In this document: piece by piece, positions 54,717 through 64,000 of the stretch | How positions within the stretch are numbered: the stretch's first letter is position 1 | How the letters are laid out: each line of letters opens with the position of its first letter | Notes under the pieces: generated by a model | Databases searched by the model: none | Told to the model about the DNA's origin: nothing | Seen by the model: the letters and a program-made list of their open reading frames with translations, nothing else | From: Zizania palustris | Lineage: Eukaryota > Streptophyta > Magnoliopsida > Poales > Poaceae | Length of the DNA: 64,000 bases | Reading direction: 5' to 3' | Assembly (NCBI GenBank): GCA_019279435.1 | Contig: JAAALK010000284.1 | Location: forward strand, 19,039,294 to 19,103,293 | Translations under genes and position numbers: made by a program

Positions 54717-55904
54717 AGTTAAATAAATGCTACACTTTCTTAGAATGAAAAATTGTGATATAGGCCAAAGATACATGCATTACAAGACCACACCTGAAAC
54801 GCGGTAGCGCCAATGGGTTAATTACCTCCGTGCCACCATTATTTCTCGTAACACCAGAAATACCACTAAAATTTTGCTATTTGCTCCTGTCATTGTTTTT
54901 TGTTATTCAATGCCCACGTGCCATTTTATACCTGAGCTGACAATATGGACCCACCTGCAAGTACTTGATTTTTTGTATTGACATGTTTTCCCCTGTGATA
55001 CTTGCTTCTTATTCCTCCATGGCGACCATGCCCTTCTTCATATGGTCACACGGGCCTCCTCCTCTAGTCCTCCTCAACTGTGGCTACCATGACTTGACGA
55101 GAAGGAAGAGCTTGTCATCGGCCACTGTGATTCACGCCTCGGCGGGGATCTCATCATCGACCAACGTGATGCATGCCTCGGCGGGGAGGTCGACGTCCTA
55201 TGTGCTATGTCATGCAAGCTGTCGTGCCCCAAGCTGGTGGCGGCTGCCGTCATGGTGAAGCCATCGATGGCATCAGGCGGTCGTGGCGGAGAGGATGAAG
55301 ATGCAGCACATGGAGAAATCCGAGAACGTGATGCATGGGGATCTGGCTATCAGCTTCTTCTGTTGTTGCATTAGTCGAGCACTAGGACTTGTGTGATTTA
55401 CGTATTTATGCCCTATGTAAGATTATAAAGTTTGTAAATTTTGTTCAGACAATTTTTGTTCCCCTGCTGATTTTTTGTTCAGACAATTTCATTCGCTGAG
55501 TTTAGGAATCTAGACATATTCGGATATTCCTGCTTCGATTATCTTCATGTGCTTCCCTCTACAGTCTAGTATGCTTATCTTGCTCGGATCACGTAAACGC
55601 TTTAAGATTCATCGTCTCAAAATCATTTCTAAGAGATAAAGGACGAAAAGATTCAATACTTAGAAGACAAATAACTATGATGTAAATAATCTTCACAAGT
55701 CAAAACCCCTCTAAGAATCATTACAGAAAGGCAAAAGGGTACAAAATTACACAAAATAAAATCTTTTTGTGGTCAAACAGACAAGTTGATCTCGTGTTCT
55801 TCCCACAAAATCATTGAGGTGTCATACACAAACAAACAAACAAGACTCAGATCCATGATTTCACAATATTTCTTTATCCATAGATGATGATTCAGATATG
55901 TAAT
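54717..55904. other. Unassigned, mostly low-GC interval
   Basis: 1.2 kb with no recognisable transposon domain. A plus-strand frame 54965-55258 (97 codons) shows a short internal repetition (VIHASAGISSS, VMHASAGRSTS) but no known family. The sequence after 55380 is AT-rich with no feature I can support. This is the one interval that may be low-copy. Confidence 0.4.
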
Positions 55905-56012
55905 CACTACAACAAAATGTTAAAATTCTGTTGGCTATTTTAACTTCCATCGGCATTTTGGAAAGCCGACGGGCATCATTTAACTTCCATTCGGCTTGAA
56001 GTAGCCGACGGG
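55905..56012 (+). mobile_element. CACTA (En/Spm-type) terminus, fragment
   Basis: CACTACAACAAAATG at 55905, preceded by AAT (possible 3-bp target site). It is followed by subterminal-type inverted motifs CCATCGGC and GCCGACGG, repeated (TTCCATCGGCATTTTGG, AAGCCGACGGGC, then again near 55988). Interrupted near 56006-56012 by an LTR fragment, sharing CGACGGG at the join. No transposase. Confidence 0.6.
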
Positions 56013-56424
56013 CCTGGCCGAAGCCCACGCTACCGAAACTTCGGCCCGAGGAGCAGGCCTCGACGGGCCTGGTCGAAGCCCACCTCGGCAGAGATAGAGT
56101 TGTATGCGTTTCCAGCTCAATCTCTATCTCTATCTGGTCGGATCAATAGAAGATTAGATTAGGAGTTAACCCCCTATAAATAGAGAGGCATGGCCGGCGT
56201 GAGAAGCCCCCACCCAACTCAAACCAAACCAAAGCCCGTGCTTTGATTGCATTTACTTTACCTTTATTTTCATGTACATCTTCGTGGGTTTGCCTGGAAG
56301 CCCTCCGTCGGCCGCTACGGAACAGTGGTAAGCCTTGTTACTTCGTCCGTGAAGTATCCGTTAATCTACGTAATAGATTGCTATCGCCTTGTTACTTCGC
56401 TTGTGAAGTACCCGCTAATCTGCA
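56007..56424 (+). mobile_element. E10-type LTR fragment in inverted orientation
   Basis: Plus-strand piece of the same LTR seen on the minus strand at 57018-57427: minisatellite unit remains (56012-56090), TATA box TATAAATA at 56175-56182, TTTGATTGCATTTACTTTACC, and TTCGTGGGTTTGCCTGGAAG. It ends at 56424, where sequence turns into the other LTR on the opposite strand. Together they form an inverted repeat with arms of about 410 bp and a spacer of about 590 bp. Confidence 0.8.
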
Positions 56425-57885
56425 TGGATACTTAGGGACAAAATAATCCAATTAGCCGAAAGAAATAGATTAAACAGAGCAAAATCAACAAACCAGTCAG
56501 AGCCCATCTGGTTCGAAGTCTGATGCGAAGGGTGCGCTGAAGGGTACCTTCGGCGTCTCGTGTGAAGTGCTCCACCGAAGGGTGCTTCGGCATTCGGACT
56601 GATCCGGCCGAAGATAGACTCCGAACGGATCTGAACGTAGTGATCACCTCTGAACAGCGGGGTTCGGTGTGCGATCTCCGATACAGCAATATATAGAACA
56701 GTGACGCGAGGGCCACGTGCAAGTGCAACTTCGTCCGGTGTGGAGTATGTTCGTGGTGAAGCCTGTTGCGACGAAGTATGCTTAGCGAAGCCTGTTGCGA
56801 CGGAGTATGCTGGCGAAGCCTGTTGCCGAAGCCTGCAGTCCCACCGAAGGGTGTCTTGGGGGACCTCCGAAACTGATCTCTCAGCTCCAGACACCTTCAA
56901 CGAAGGGGCTCCGAACGTGCGAAGCCTGCAACAGAAGAGTGCGAAGTACCAATTTAGCCTGAGGACCGAATTTTGCTATGTGTTGCACGGGTAGCGAAGG
57001 TAGCAATCTGTTACGTAGATTAGAGGAAACTTCATAGGCGAAGTAACAAGGCGATAGCAATCTATTATGTAGATTAACGGATACTTCACAGGCGAAGTAA
57101 CAAGGATTACCACTATTCCATAGCGGCCGACGGAGGGCTTCCAGGCAAACCCACGAAGAGGTACAGTAAAATAAAGGTAAAATAAATGCAATCAAAGCAT
57201 GGGCTTTGGTTTGGTTTGAGTTGGGGGGCTCTCACGCCGTCCATGCCTCTCTATTTATAGGGGGTTAACTCCTAATATAATCTGCTATTGATCCGGCCAG
57301 ATAGAGGTAGAGATTGAGCTGGAAACGCGTACAACTCTATCTCTGCCAAGGTGGGCTTCGGCTAGGCCCGTCGAGGCCTGCTCCTCGGGCCGAAGCTTCG
57401 GTAGCGTGGGTTTCGGCCAGGCCCGTTGAGGCCTGCTCCTCGGGCTGAAGCTTCAGTAGCGTGGGCTTCGGCCAGGCCCATCGAGGCCTGCTAATCGGGC
57501 CAAAGCTTCGGTAGCGTGGAGTTCAGCTAGGCCCATCGAGGCTTGCTCCTCAGGCCGAAGCTTCAGTAGCGTGGGCTTCGGCCAGGTCCGTCGAGTCCTG
57601 CTCCTCAAGTCGAAGCTTCGGTAGCATGGGCTTCGGCTAGGCCCGTCGAGGCTTGCTCCTCAGGCCGAAGCTTCGGCAGCGTGGGCCTCCGAAGGCTTCC
57701 GAAGCTTCGGCAGCGTGGGCCTCCGAAGGCTTCCTAGCCGAAGCCCGTGGGCTGGCTAGAGGCTTTCGGAGCCCATAGCTCAGTGGGCTTCGGATAGACC
57801 CTGGACATATGTATTTTTGGCCCAAATCACCAAAATTGATATTTTGACGATCTAGCCATTAATGCCATTTTTTGCTATCATCACA
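56425..57885 (-). mobile_element. E10 3' LTR, end truncated
   Basis: Minus-strand LTR starting TGTGATGATAGC at 57885, just after a polypurine tract, like the E3 LTR start. It contains the 55-bp minisatellite (57351-57714), TATA box (minus TATAAATA at 57252-57259) and a long R/U5 rich in GAAGC and TTCG motifs. It reaches TTTCGGCTAATTGGATTA near 56445 (E3: TTTCGGCCAATTGGATTA at 12881) and stops at 56425, about 150 bp short of the E3-type end. Confidence 0.85.
57351..57714 (-). repeat. 55-bp minisatellite in the E10 LTR
   Basis: Six consecutive 55-bp units at 57351-57680, each beginning GTGGGCTTCGG or a variant and ending in TAGC or CAGC, then one shortened 34-bp unit (57681-57714) and the start of another. 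Units differ at several positions. In the inverted LTR copy only about one and a half units remain (56012-56090). It lies upstream of the TATA box. Confidence 0.92.
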
Positions 57886-58084
57886 TGCCCCCTGCCTTTT
57901 AGTGAACTAGTGAACTAAAAGCATAATGAGCTGAAGACGATACCATCCATATCAGCTTTTCGACACCTTGTCCTAATTTCTCCACTTCGCTAAAGTCCTC
58001 GATAGCCTCGGCAATACCGTCTTTACTAGACCGATATTGCTCCACACGAGACTTTAGCCAATCTAGATTATTATCGATAGACAT
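57886..58084 (-). pseudogene. E10 polypurine tract and pol remnant across a deletion
   Basis: Polypurine tract AAAAGGCAGGGGG on the minus strand at 57888-57900. Upstream, the minus-strand frame from 58084 (MSIDNNLDWLKSRVEQYRSS, EAIEDFSEVEKLGQG) is the linker that precedes RT in Tat-like elements. At about 57968 it jumps to sequence that in E3 lies after the integrase stop (GGTATCG, then ATGCTTTTAG before the polypurine tract, compare 11660-11728). RT, RNase H and integrase are therefore missing between these points. Confidence 0.75.
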
Positions 58085-58089
58085 GACTA

Positions 58090-59004
58090 TTAATACAAAA
58101 ATAGTCGTGCTAGTCCAGTCGACTTTAAAAACACTGGTACAAACCGTCCTCCAGATACGCTAACAAAGTCATAATCCGAAAGATCTTTACCTGACAGACA
58201 CTCTACTTTGTTATGGACGGCGTCAACTAACACATCGACCAGAGCTACTTGGGTCGAAGTATCCGCGGGGATGACCTCCACCTCATCGTCGTCCCACTGT
58301 ATCAGGCACTGGTGTAGAGTAGAGGGAATGCAACAGTTTGCGTGAATCCAATTGCGTCCGAGTAACATGCTATAGTTACCTTGAACGTCGACGACGAAGA
58401 ATGTTGTCGGCAACGTCTTGTTGCCCACCATCAACTCCATAGAGAATACTCCCTTGGCCTCGGAGCTCTCGCCGTTGAAGCCGTTGAGCATCAAGTTAGT
58501 CTTCTTTAGGTAATCTTCATCCCTGCCAAGTTTCTTCAACAATGAATAAGGCATTAGGTTAACAGTGGCGCCGCCGTCAACGAGCATCCGGGAAATCGGC
58601 TTCCCATCGATGTGACCTCTAACATAGAGGGGTTTTAGATGGCGAGCCGAGTCCTCGGGCTTCTCAAAGATGGCATTGCGCGGGCCGAGGTTCAATTGAG
58701 TGACCTCGGCCTCATCCTGCGGTAGGGCGAACTCAGCAGGTAATGTGACGATGTTGATGTCCATCCCCTGGGGTGCAGGCCCTTCAGAGATGGGCGAGTA
58801 ATCGTCGTCGAGCATGTCGTCATCGTCGTCGCTCGGACTAGGAGCCTGGTTGGTTATCTCAATCGGCTTCTCCCTCCATACCTGCTTCGTAACTCGCCGA
58901 GGGCGGATCTCTTCAAAGATAGCATCACACTCGGCCTCAGCCTTTTTCTCGCGCATCTCCTGTGCCCGCAGCCTTTGTAGGCGTCTCTTTTGTGATTTGG
59001 ACAT
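58090..59004 (-). pseudogene. E10 aspartic protease region
   Basis: 305-codon open minus-strand stretch: basic start (MSKSQKRRLQRLRAQEMREK), acidic run (DDDDDMLDDDYSPISEGPA), then a retropepsin: ISRMLVDGGATVNLMPYSLL with DGG in the active-site position and MLLGRNWIH near the end, as in Tat/Athila-like elements. It is in the same frame as gag (59017-61125), separated by a stop at 59017. The frame ends at 58090, just before the pol linker, which is out of frame. Confidence 0.8.
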
Positions 59005-61125
59005 GCCTGGAGGAGCCTAGGATGGCTGAGGCTTGGTGCCTAGTGCTACTGTTCGACTTCTGTTAATCTTGGCCGAAGTGGTACTGCGCCCTTCAGCCTT
59101 GCACACCTCGCGCTCTGAGGTAGCCTCACCGCGAACCCCGTCGGATGAACCGACCTCATTCGGCCGATCGAACCAAGCTTCGGTGCGGAGCTCGGCCAAA
59201 GTATGAGACTTACCTTCGTCAGACCTCGGTGACAAAGTCTTCGGGATCGGGACTTCCTGAGACCCAACTCTGATGGTTATGGCTTCGGACTCCCTGACTT
59301 TGGCCTCCACGTGCTCGCACCCTTCAGCTTCGCTCCGCATGGTCCGATTCAGAGGCACCACGGACAGTCTGTGGACGATGCCCCCCTCCGCTGCGTCTGT
59401 TTGCCCCTGCCATCCATAATACTCCAAAGGAAAGCAAGGCATAGTGTTAGGTTGCGGAGGGTACCCTGACCCGGCTACGTACAGAGCCCACGGGGTCCCC
59501 GCCCAGTCATACGGTGGAGGCATCGGAGGTTCTAGTGTCCTCGCCCACTATGAGCCAAAACCATCACCCGGAGGGGGGTTCGGCAGAGTTGATGGCACCT
59601 CGGACCACACCAGTGAAGGGTCCTGCCAGGCCGGAGGTATGTTCGGCTAGTACGGGCTGAAGCCTCCCATCGGAGAAGTCCAACACGGTGCAGGGTTCGA
59701 CCATTGGGGGCCAAAGTTGTTGCATGGGGGACCCGACCACTGGGGTTCGAAGCTGCCGTACGGGGGGTTCGGACATTGTGGCTTGGAACCACCGTGCGGA
59801 GCATTAGGCCACCGTGGCCCGAAGCCTTCATGCGGAGGGTTCGTGGGCTTTGGTCCGAAGCCACCCTTCGAGGGTCTTGGACCCTTCAGCTGTTTTACCT
59901 TGGCGTGTGGACCTGCTTCCTTGGCCCTTCTCTGATGCTTGTTCAACAGCATATCATATGTCACCTTCGGCCTCTTGTGAGCCTTAGCCGAAGGGGTATT
60001 AACGTTCTGCTTCCACACTCCTACCTCGGGGTTCTTTGGTACGAGTGTGCGAGTGTGCGGTTCTCCAACAATTACCTCTTTCCCTTTAGCCGACTCGGCC
60101 TGTTCTGGCCGAATCAATACCTTCTTTTCGCCGAGGTCAACGACATTGATTGGAAAACGATCTTTATCCAGCTTCATCTTTGGATCATGGTCTATATTCA
60201 ATCGTCCTTCTTCTATGGCCGATTGTATCTGCCATCGAAAAACATTGCAATCATTAGTATTATGAGAATGTGAATCATGCCACTTACAGTATGGATGTTT
60301 CTTTAACTCATCGGCAGGTGGAATGACTTGACCTTTAGGTAACCTGAGAAGCTGGCTTTTTAAGAGTAAGTCAATTATTTTATCACACTTAGTTACATCA
60401 AACGAGTACATTACCTCATTGAGTCGATTCTTTGTTGGGGACTCGGAGCAGGTGACGGGTTTATTCTTAGTGTTCCAGACCCATTCGGCCGCGTACATGT
60501 CGGCCGAATCCTCCTCCTCTGACTCCTCTTCATCAAAGCGTTCCATGATGTGGATTTCGGCCCTAGGCTTGCTAAACATCTTAATAAATTTCTTGTCTTT
60601 GGCTCGGCCTTCTTGGACCAGAGCCTGCTGTAGAACTTGGCTAACTTCTAAAAAGTTTTGGTTATCTAATTTTTCTTTAATTTTAGAACGTAACCCGTTA
60701 AAAGCTAACTCCGCCAAGTCCCTTTCTGAAATATTAAGGCTAAAACATTGGTTTCTAGTATCCCTGAAATGCTTGATGTACTCAGAGGCGTTCTCACCAG
60801 ATTTTTGTTTAACTGATGTCAGATGTGAAAGCCTAAGTTCTGGTTCACCTGTGTAGAAATAATCATGGAATTTTCTCACTAAATCGTGCTACGTGTGGAT
60901 GGAGTTCGGCGGTAGCGCCGAAAACCAAGTGAAAGTAGTGCCGGATAGCGAGAGAGAAAATAGTCTGACCTTTAGGGCATCTATCCCGCTAACCTGTCCA
61001 CACTGTGCTAAAAATTGACTGACGTGCTCTAGTGTGGTCTTGCTACCCTCGCCATCGAACTTAGTGAATTCGGGGATTCTATAGCCGCGGGGGTAGGGTA
61101 CCGCATCAAGATGGTCGGGGTAGGG
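59005..61125 (-). pseudogene. E10 gag (Tat-like), lightly broken
   Basis: One minus-strand frame cut at its N-terminus by E11. GYRIPEFTKFDGEGSKTTLE, LFSLSLSGTTFTWFSALPPN, a stop at 60889-60891 (TGG to TAG), then VRKFHDYFYTGEPELRLSHL, SGENASEYIKHFRDTRNQCF (gag core). CKWHDSHSHNTNDC near 60290-60250 is the zinc-finger-like motif. A Gly/Pro-rich region with repeated GFGP/GxxPQW motifs (59880-59650) follows, then stops at about 59645 and 59540, and a Ser/Glu-rich part to 59017. Only three or four nonsense codons in about 700. Confidence 0.85.
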
Positions 61126-61853
61126 TGTAACACCCCAAGAAATAAAAACAAATAAAATAAAAGAAAATTATTATTTCTGAATTTTATTATTAAAGGAAAT
61201 CCTAAAAAGAGCCTTATTAAAGCCAAACAGGGAGAAATATTCAAAATTTGGACTTGAAAATTTTATGAGATGAACTAGAGACCAAAATATAATTTTAGGA
61301 ATTTTTCCAAATTTTTATCAACGGTGATTCAACCCTTAATCAAATATATGAATTACTAGAATTATTTTAATCAGAAAAACATTTAAAATCCTTAACGGGC
61401 TGCCTACTTCCAAAGTGCCTTAGCCCAGCCCAGACCAGCCATGAGTCACTGACCAGTGGGGCCCGTCTCTCCTCCCCGCGCCGTTCTCGCCTGGCCCACC
61501 TGTCGACCACCCAAGCCTGCCCCTCGCTCTCTGGTCACCAGGGCCCGCTTGTAGGCGCTCGTTTTCCCGCTCGCCCACTGACAGGTGGAGCCCACTTGTC
61601 AGATTCGTCGTCTCCGATGGAAGGGGATCGCGCCCTTCCTTCTTCCCGGCGATCCCTTTCTGTTTCCCTCGCCGCCGGCCGCCCAAACTCACCCGATCAC
61701 CCCGGATCACCTTCCTTGGTCGCCACCGCCCCCTTTCCATCCTTAGCGACGCGGTTTCGCGATATTGGAAAGCTATCCGAAGCTTTTGGAAAGACCTCGT
61801 CGGAGCTCACGGGAACCCTTCGGTTCCTTGCCATCTGGACGCCGGCAACCCCC

Positions 61854-61860
61854 TATAAGA
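61854..61860 (+). promoter_or_regulatory. Putative TATA box of the E11 LTR
   Basis: TATAAGA in CCCCCTATAAGAATCCC, about 730 bp into the LTR. Confidence 0.55.
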
Positions 61861-63007
61861 ATCCCTCCCCTCACCGCACTCACCCCACGCCAGTAGAGCC
61901 ATCCTCGAGCGAAAGCAGAGCGCCGTCGCCCTCCTTTCGAACTTTGGTTCTGTTTCGCCTCCGGCGAGCCATCGCCATTGATCTAGGCCCCCTTCGCCCT
62001 AGCCACCGCCACCGTCGAGTCCGCAGTGAGCCGCCCGTCCTCGGCCACCCCTCTATCGGCAATGAAGACCACCATATCGCCGTCGCCGTCGACCACCCGA
62101 ACCCCTTCGCCATCTACACTCGCCGCCGATCACCTCCGGACCTCCATCTTCGCCGTCGAAGGTATGGTCATGACCCCCATCCTCTCCGCGTTCCATTTTT
62201 GGCCGTAGCTATGCCCATAGGCGCTCGCCGCCGCCGCCGCCGCCACCGCGCCCGAAGCCCCGCCGTCGCCGGAGACGAAGGTTACGAGCCCCTTACGCAC
62301 GTGCCGTGCCGGATCGCGCCACGGTCGTCCGATTGTGATCGAAGGGCTACGATTAAATCCCTTCGGGATTTAATCTGGGCCCTCGGATCTGGTCAAAGGG
62401 GTATCGTGCGCTCTCGGCCGTCGATCGCGACTTAAAACGCTGGAGCAATCTGGTGCGTCCACATCGTACCGATTCGCAGGATCTAATCACAGCCGTCCGT
62501 TTTCATTTAAAGGAACCCGCCTCGCGCCTGGCTGCCGGATCTAGATCCAACGGATCTGGTTGATCCGGTCCACGCGCATAATGCCGCGGTCCACCGTGGG
62601 CCTGGCTCACCGTGGACCAGAGCCCATTTCCAGTTTAAATAAAATTCCAGAAATTGATTTAAACTTTGAAAATTCATAACTTGCTCATTTTAACTCCAAA
62701 TTTCACCATTCAAATTTTGTTAAATTCAGTATTTTATTCTCTACACTTTAATGCTATAAAAACATTATGTTACTGTTACCCAAAATATTTTTAATAAATA
62801 TTTAAATAAAAACCCCTTAGGGATAAATTATTAATTCAGAAAAATAAATTAGAAAAGCTTTAAGAAATTGAGTTAACTATTTAATCACCAAACATCAAAA
62901 TATTAAAACTTTATTCCACATAATAAAACCCACAAATGTGTATGTTTATTATTTGGTGGATTTTTATCTGTTTATTGAATGTGTTGTTTATTTTGTCGTA
63001 TCGAGAA

Positions 63008-63079
63008 GACTACGAGTTCATCGAGGAGCCGGAGTTCTACCCCGAGGTTCCTCCATCCCCTTTTGCTGATCAAGGCAAG
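63008..63079 (+). other. Peptide-like conserved stretch in the E11 LTR
   Basis: Reads DYEFIEEPEFYPEVPPSPF then ADQGK. In this copy it lies in a 60-codon frame with an ATG at 62936. It is followed by CAAGGCAAGTC (GC-type donor-like) and preceded by a T-rich tract and AG (CGAG then AAGACTAC). See the E7 copy at 44576-44647. Confidence 0.4.
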
Positions 63080-64000
63080 TCATCGACCACCCTTGTTGAA
63101 ACAGTTGATCATTATTGAGCCCATGTTTTAATAAATTATCGCTAAAACTCATAGGTTAATAATGCATTAGTCCAATAATCAAGCCTTACACTTATATTTA
63201 TTAGATCCCCGTCCTTGTGTGCAAACCTAAGCCATGCTTATTGAGCCTCAACTCCTTGTCACTCTACTATAAAATTATTAGCTAGTGCCCAATGTACCGG
63301 CACAACTGCTATAGGATAAAAAGAATGAGTCATAGATTAGCTGGATTCTGTATATGAATTTCCCTGTTATTCTCGTGTCTAGACTCTGTTGGAGTTGGCT
63401 AAGTTATAAGTATGGTGGGTTCCGGGTGCAAGCTCGGGCATTGGTTTGTCGCACCCGGGGCACTATAAGGACCGGTCTGCGGGATCTGTTGCAATTTACT
63501 TCCGTACCAAACACAAGACTAATGGGTAAGTCCTAACTGGAAGTATGGAATACTTCGACTCAATGCACCATAGTGGAGGGGGCAAGGGGCAAGCCTGCGG
63601 GCGACTTGTACCGACGAGGCTCAAGGAGGGGTATGGTGGGGCTCCGATGCGTCGGGACACCATATGAAACCTATAAGAGGGTGCTGTTGAGTCGGGGAGG
63701 ACTATATGGAAGGTTTTGGCACGAGTTCCCGTGAAATGGGTCATCTCGTTACACTTTGGTGTAGGTGATGAGTGCGTGCCTTGTGGGTACAGTGGTACAT
63801 CTCTGATCAGAGTAATTTAATCTTTTCGATAAGCCGAGCCCACGGTCAAGGGCGGGTTGTGTGACTACTCGCAGTTAGTTTACAATTGTTTGAATGGTTG
63901 AGTTATTCATGGCATGTAAGGACTGTTGAGCGAGGTGGGGCTGACTGTACCCCTCGAGTTAGAAGATGATGATGCATACACATGTTTACTTTTCAGTACT

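Larger units (their letters stand above)
61126..64000 (+). mobile_element. E11 Tekay-type LTR, cut by right window edge
   Basis: TGTAACACCCCAAGAAATAAAAAC at 61126, inserted in E10 gag (left flank TAGGG). AT-rich U3, GC-rich segment, TATA box at 61854-61860, AT-rich part (62630-62990), the peptide-like stretch (63008-63079), and tail segments shared with E7 (63418-63530, 63716-63966). Whether it is a 5' LTR of a full element or a solo LTR cannot be told. The long GC-rich open frame 61596-62435 is not supported as a gene. It also holds a short GCC run near 62226-62249. Confidence 0.88.

Noticed and set aside
57351..57714. Centromeric satellite
   Set aside because: The 55-bp unit is confined to one LTR and much shorter than the usual grass centromere monomers of about 150-180 bp.
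61596..62435. 279-codon plus-strand open frame
   Set aside because: Lies in the GC-rich part of a long LTR. Composition removes stops, and no domain or conservation with the E7 LTR frame is visible.

Overview
This window looks like plant nuclear DNA from a grass (Poaceae), from a repeat-rich gene-poor interval. I see no host gene. Almost everything is LTR retrotransposon, most of it nested. The grass assignment rests on element types familiar from grass genomes: Tekay/Del-like chromoviruses with LTRs of about 3 kb beginning TGTAACA, Tat-like gypsy elements with a second RNase H, and copia elements with LTRs of about 2 kb and a coiled-coil gag. The genus cannot be read from the sequence.

Layout, with elements named E1 to E11 from left to right. 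E1 (minus strand, Tekay): 3' LTR 1-843, decayed gag-pol 888-5105, and a 5' LTR scrap at 13039-13293. E2 (minus strand, gypsy of another lineage): intact gag-protease frame 5098-6816, leader, PBS, LTR about 7644-8466, and upstream of that LTR a pol tail at 8469-8781. E3 (plus strand, Tat-like): truncated RT, RNase H, integrase 8782-11649 and 3' LTR 11731-13038, inserted in the E1 LTR. E4 (plus strand, Tekay): extra upstream ORF 13373-14281, gag-pol 14377-18858 and the first 63 bp of a 3' LTR. E5 (minus strand, copia, 18963-41722) has E6 (minus strand, copia, 19873-31567) inside one LTR, with a perfect 5-bp target duplication. E6 carries a fragment of nuclear 26S rRNA. E7 (plus strand, Tekay): integrase remnant 41723-42490 and a 3' LTR at 42503-45165 plus 49585-50353, split by truncated copia E8 (45166-49584). 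E9 (plus strand, gypsy related to E2): 50354-53577. From 53578 to 56012 there is an LTR-like scrap, a hAT-like end, unassigned sequence and a CACTA-type end. E10 (minus strand, Tat-like): an inverted LTR structure 56007-57885 and a gag-protease frame with the rest of pol deleted (57899-61125). E11 (plus strand): a Tekay-type LTR from 61126 to the window edge, inserted in the E10 gag.

The coding regions are ordinary retrotransposon parts: gag for the particle, then protease, integrase, reverse transcriptase and RNase H. Nearly all are broken by nonsense codons, frameshifts or deletions. Many stops are in CAG, CGA or TGG codons, as expected from deamination of methylated cytosine. No element in the window is complete and intact.

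Most worth a second look: the 26S rRNA capture in E6; a short peptide-like stretch in the transcribed part of the long LTRs whose differences are concentrated at third positions; nonsense codons at identical positions in independent Tekay copies; a shared loss of the last cysteine of the first gag zinc knuckle in two copia families; the gag-protease-only deletion derivative E10 with its inverted LTR and minisatellite; dense GGTC-N-GACC motifs in E3; and a conserved noncoding block before the copia 3' LTRs.
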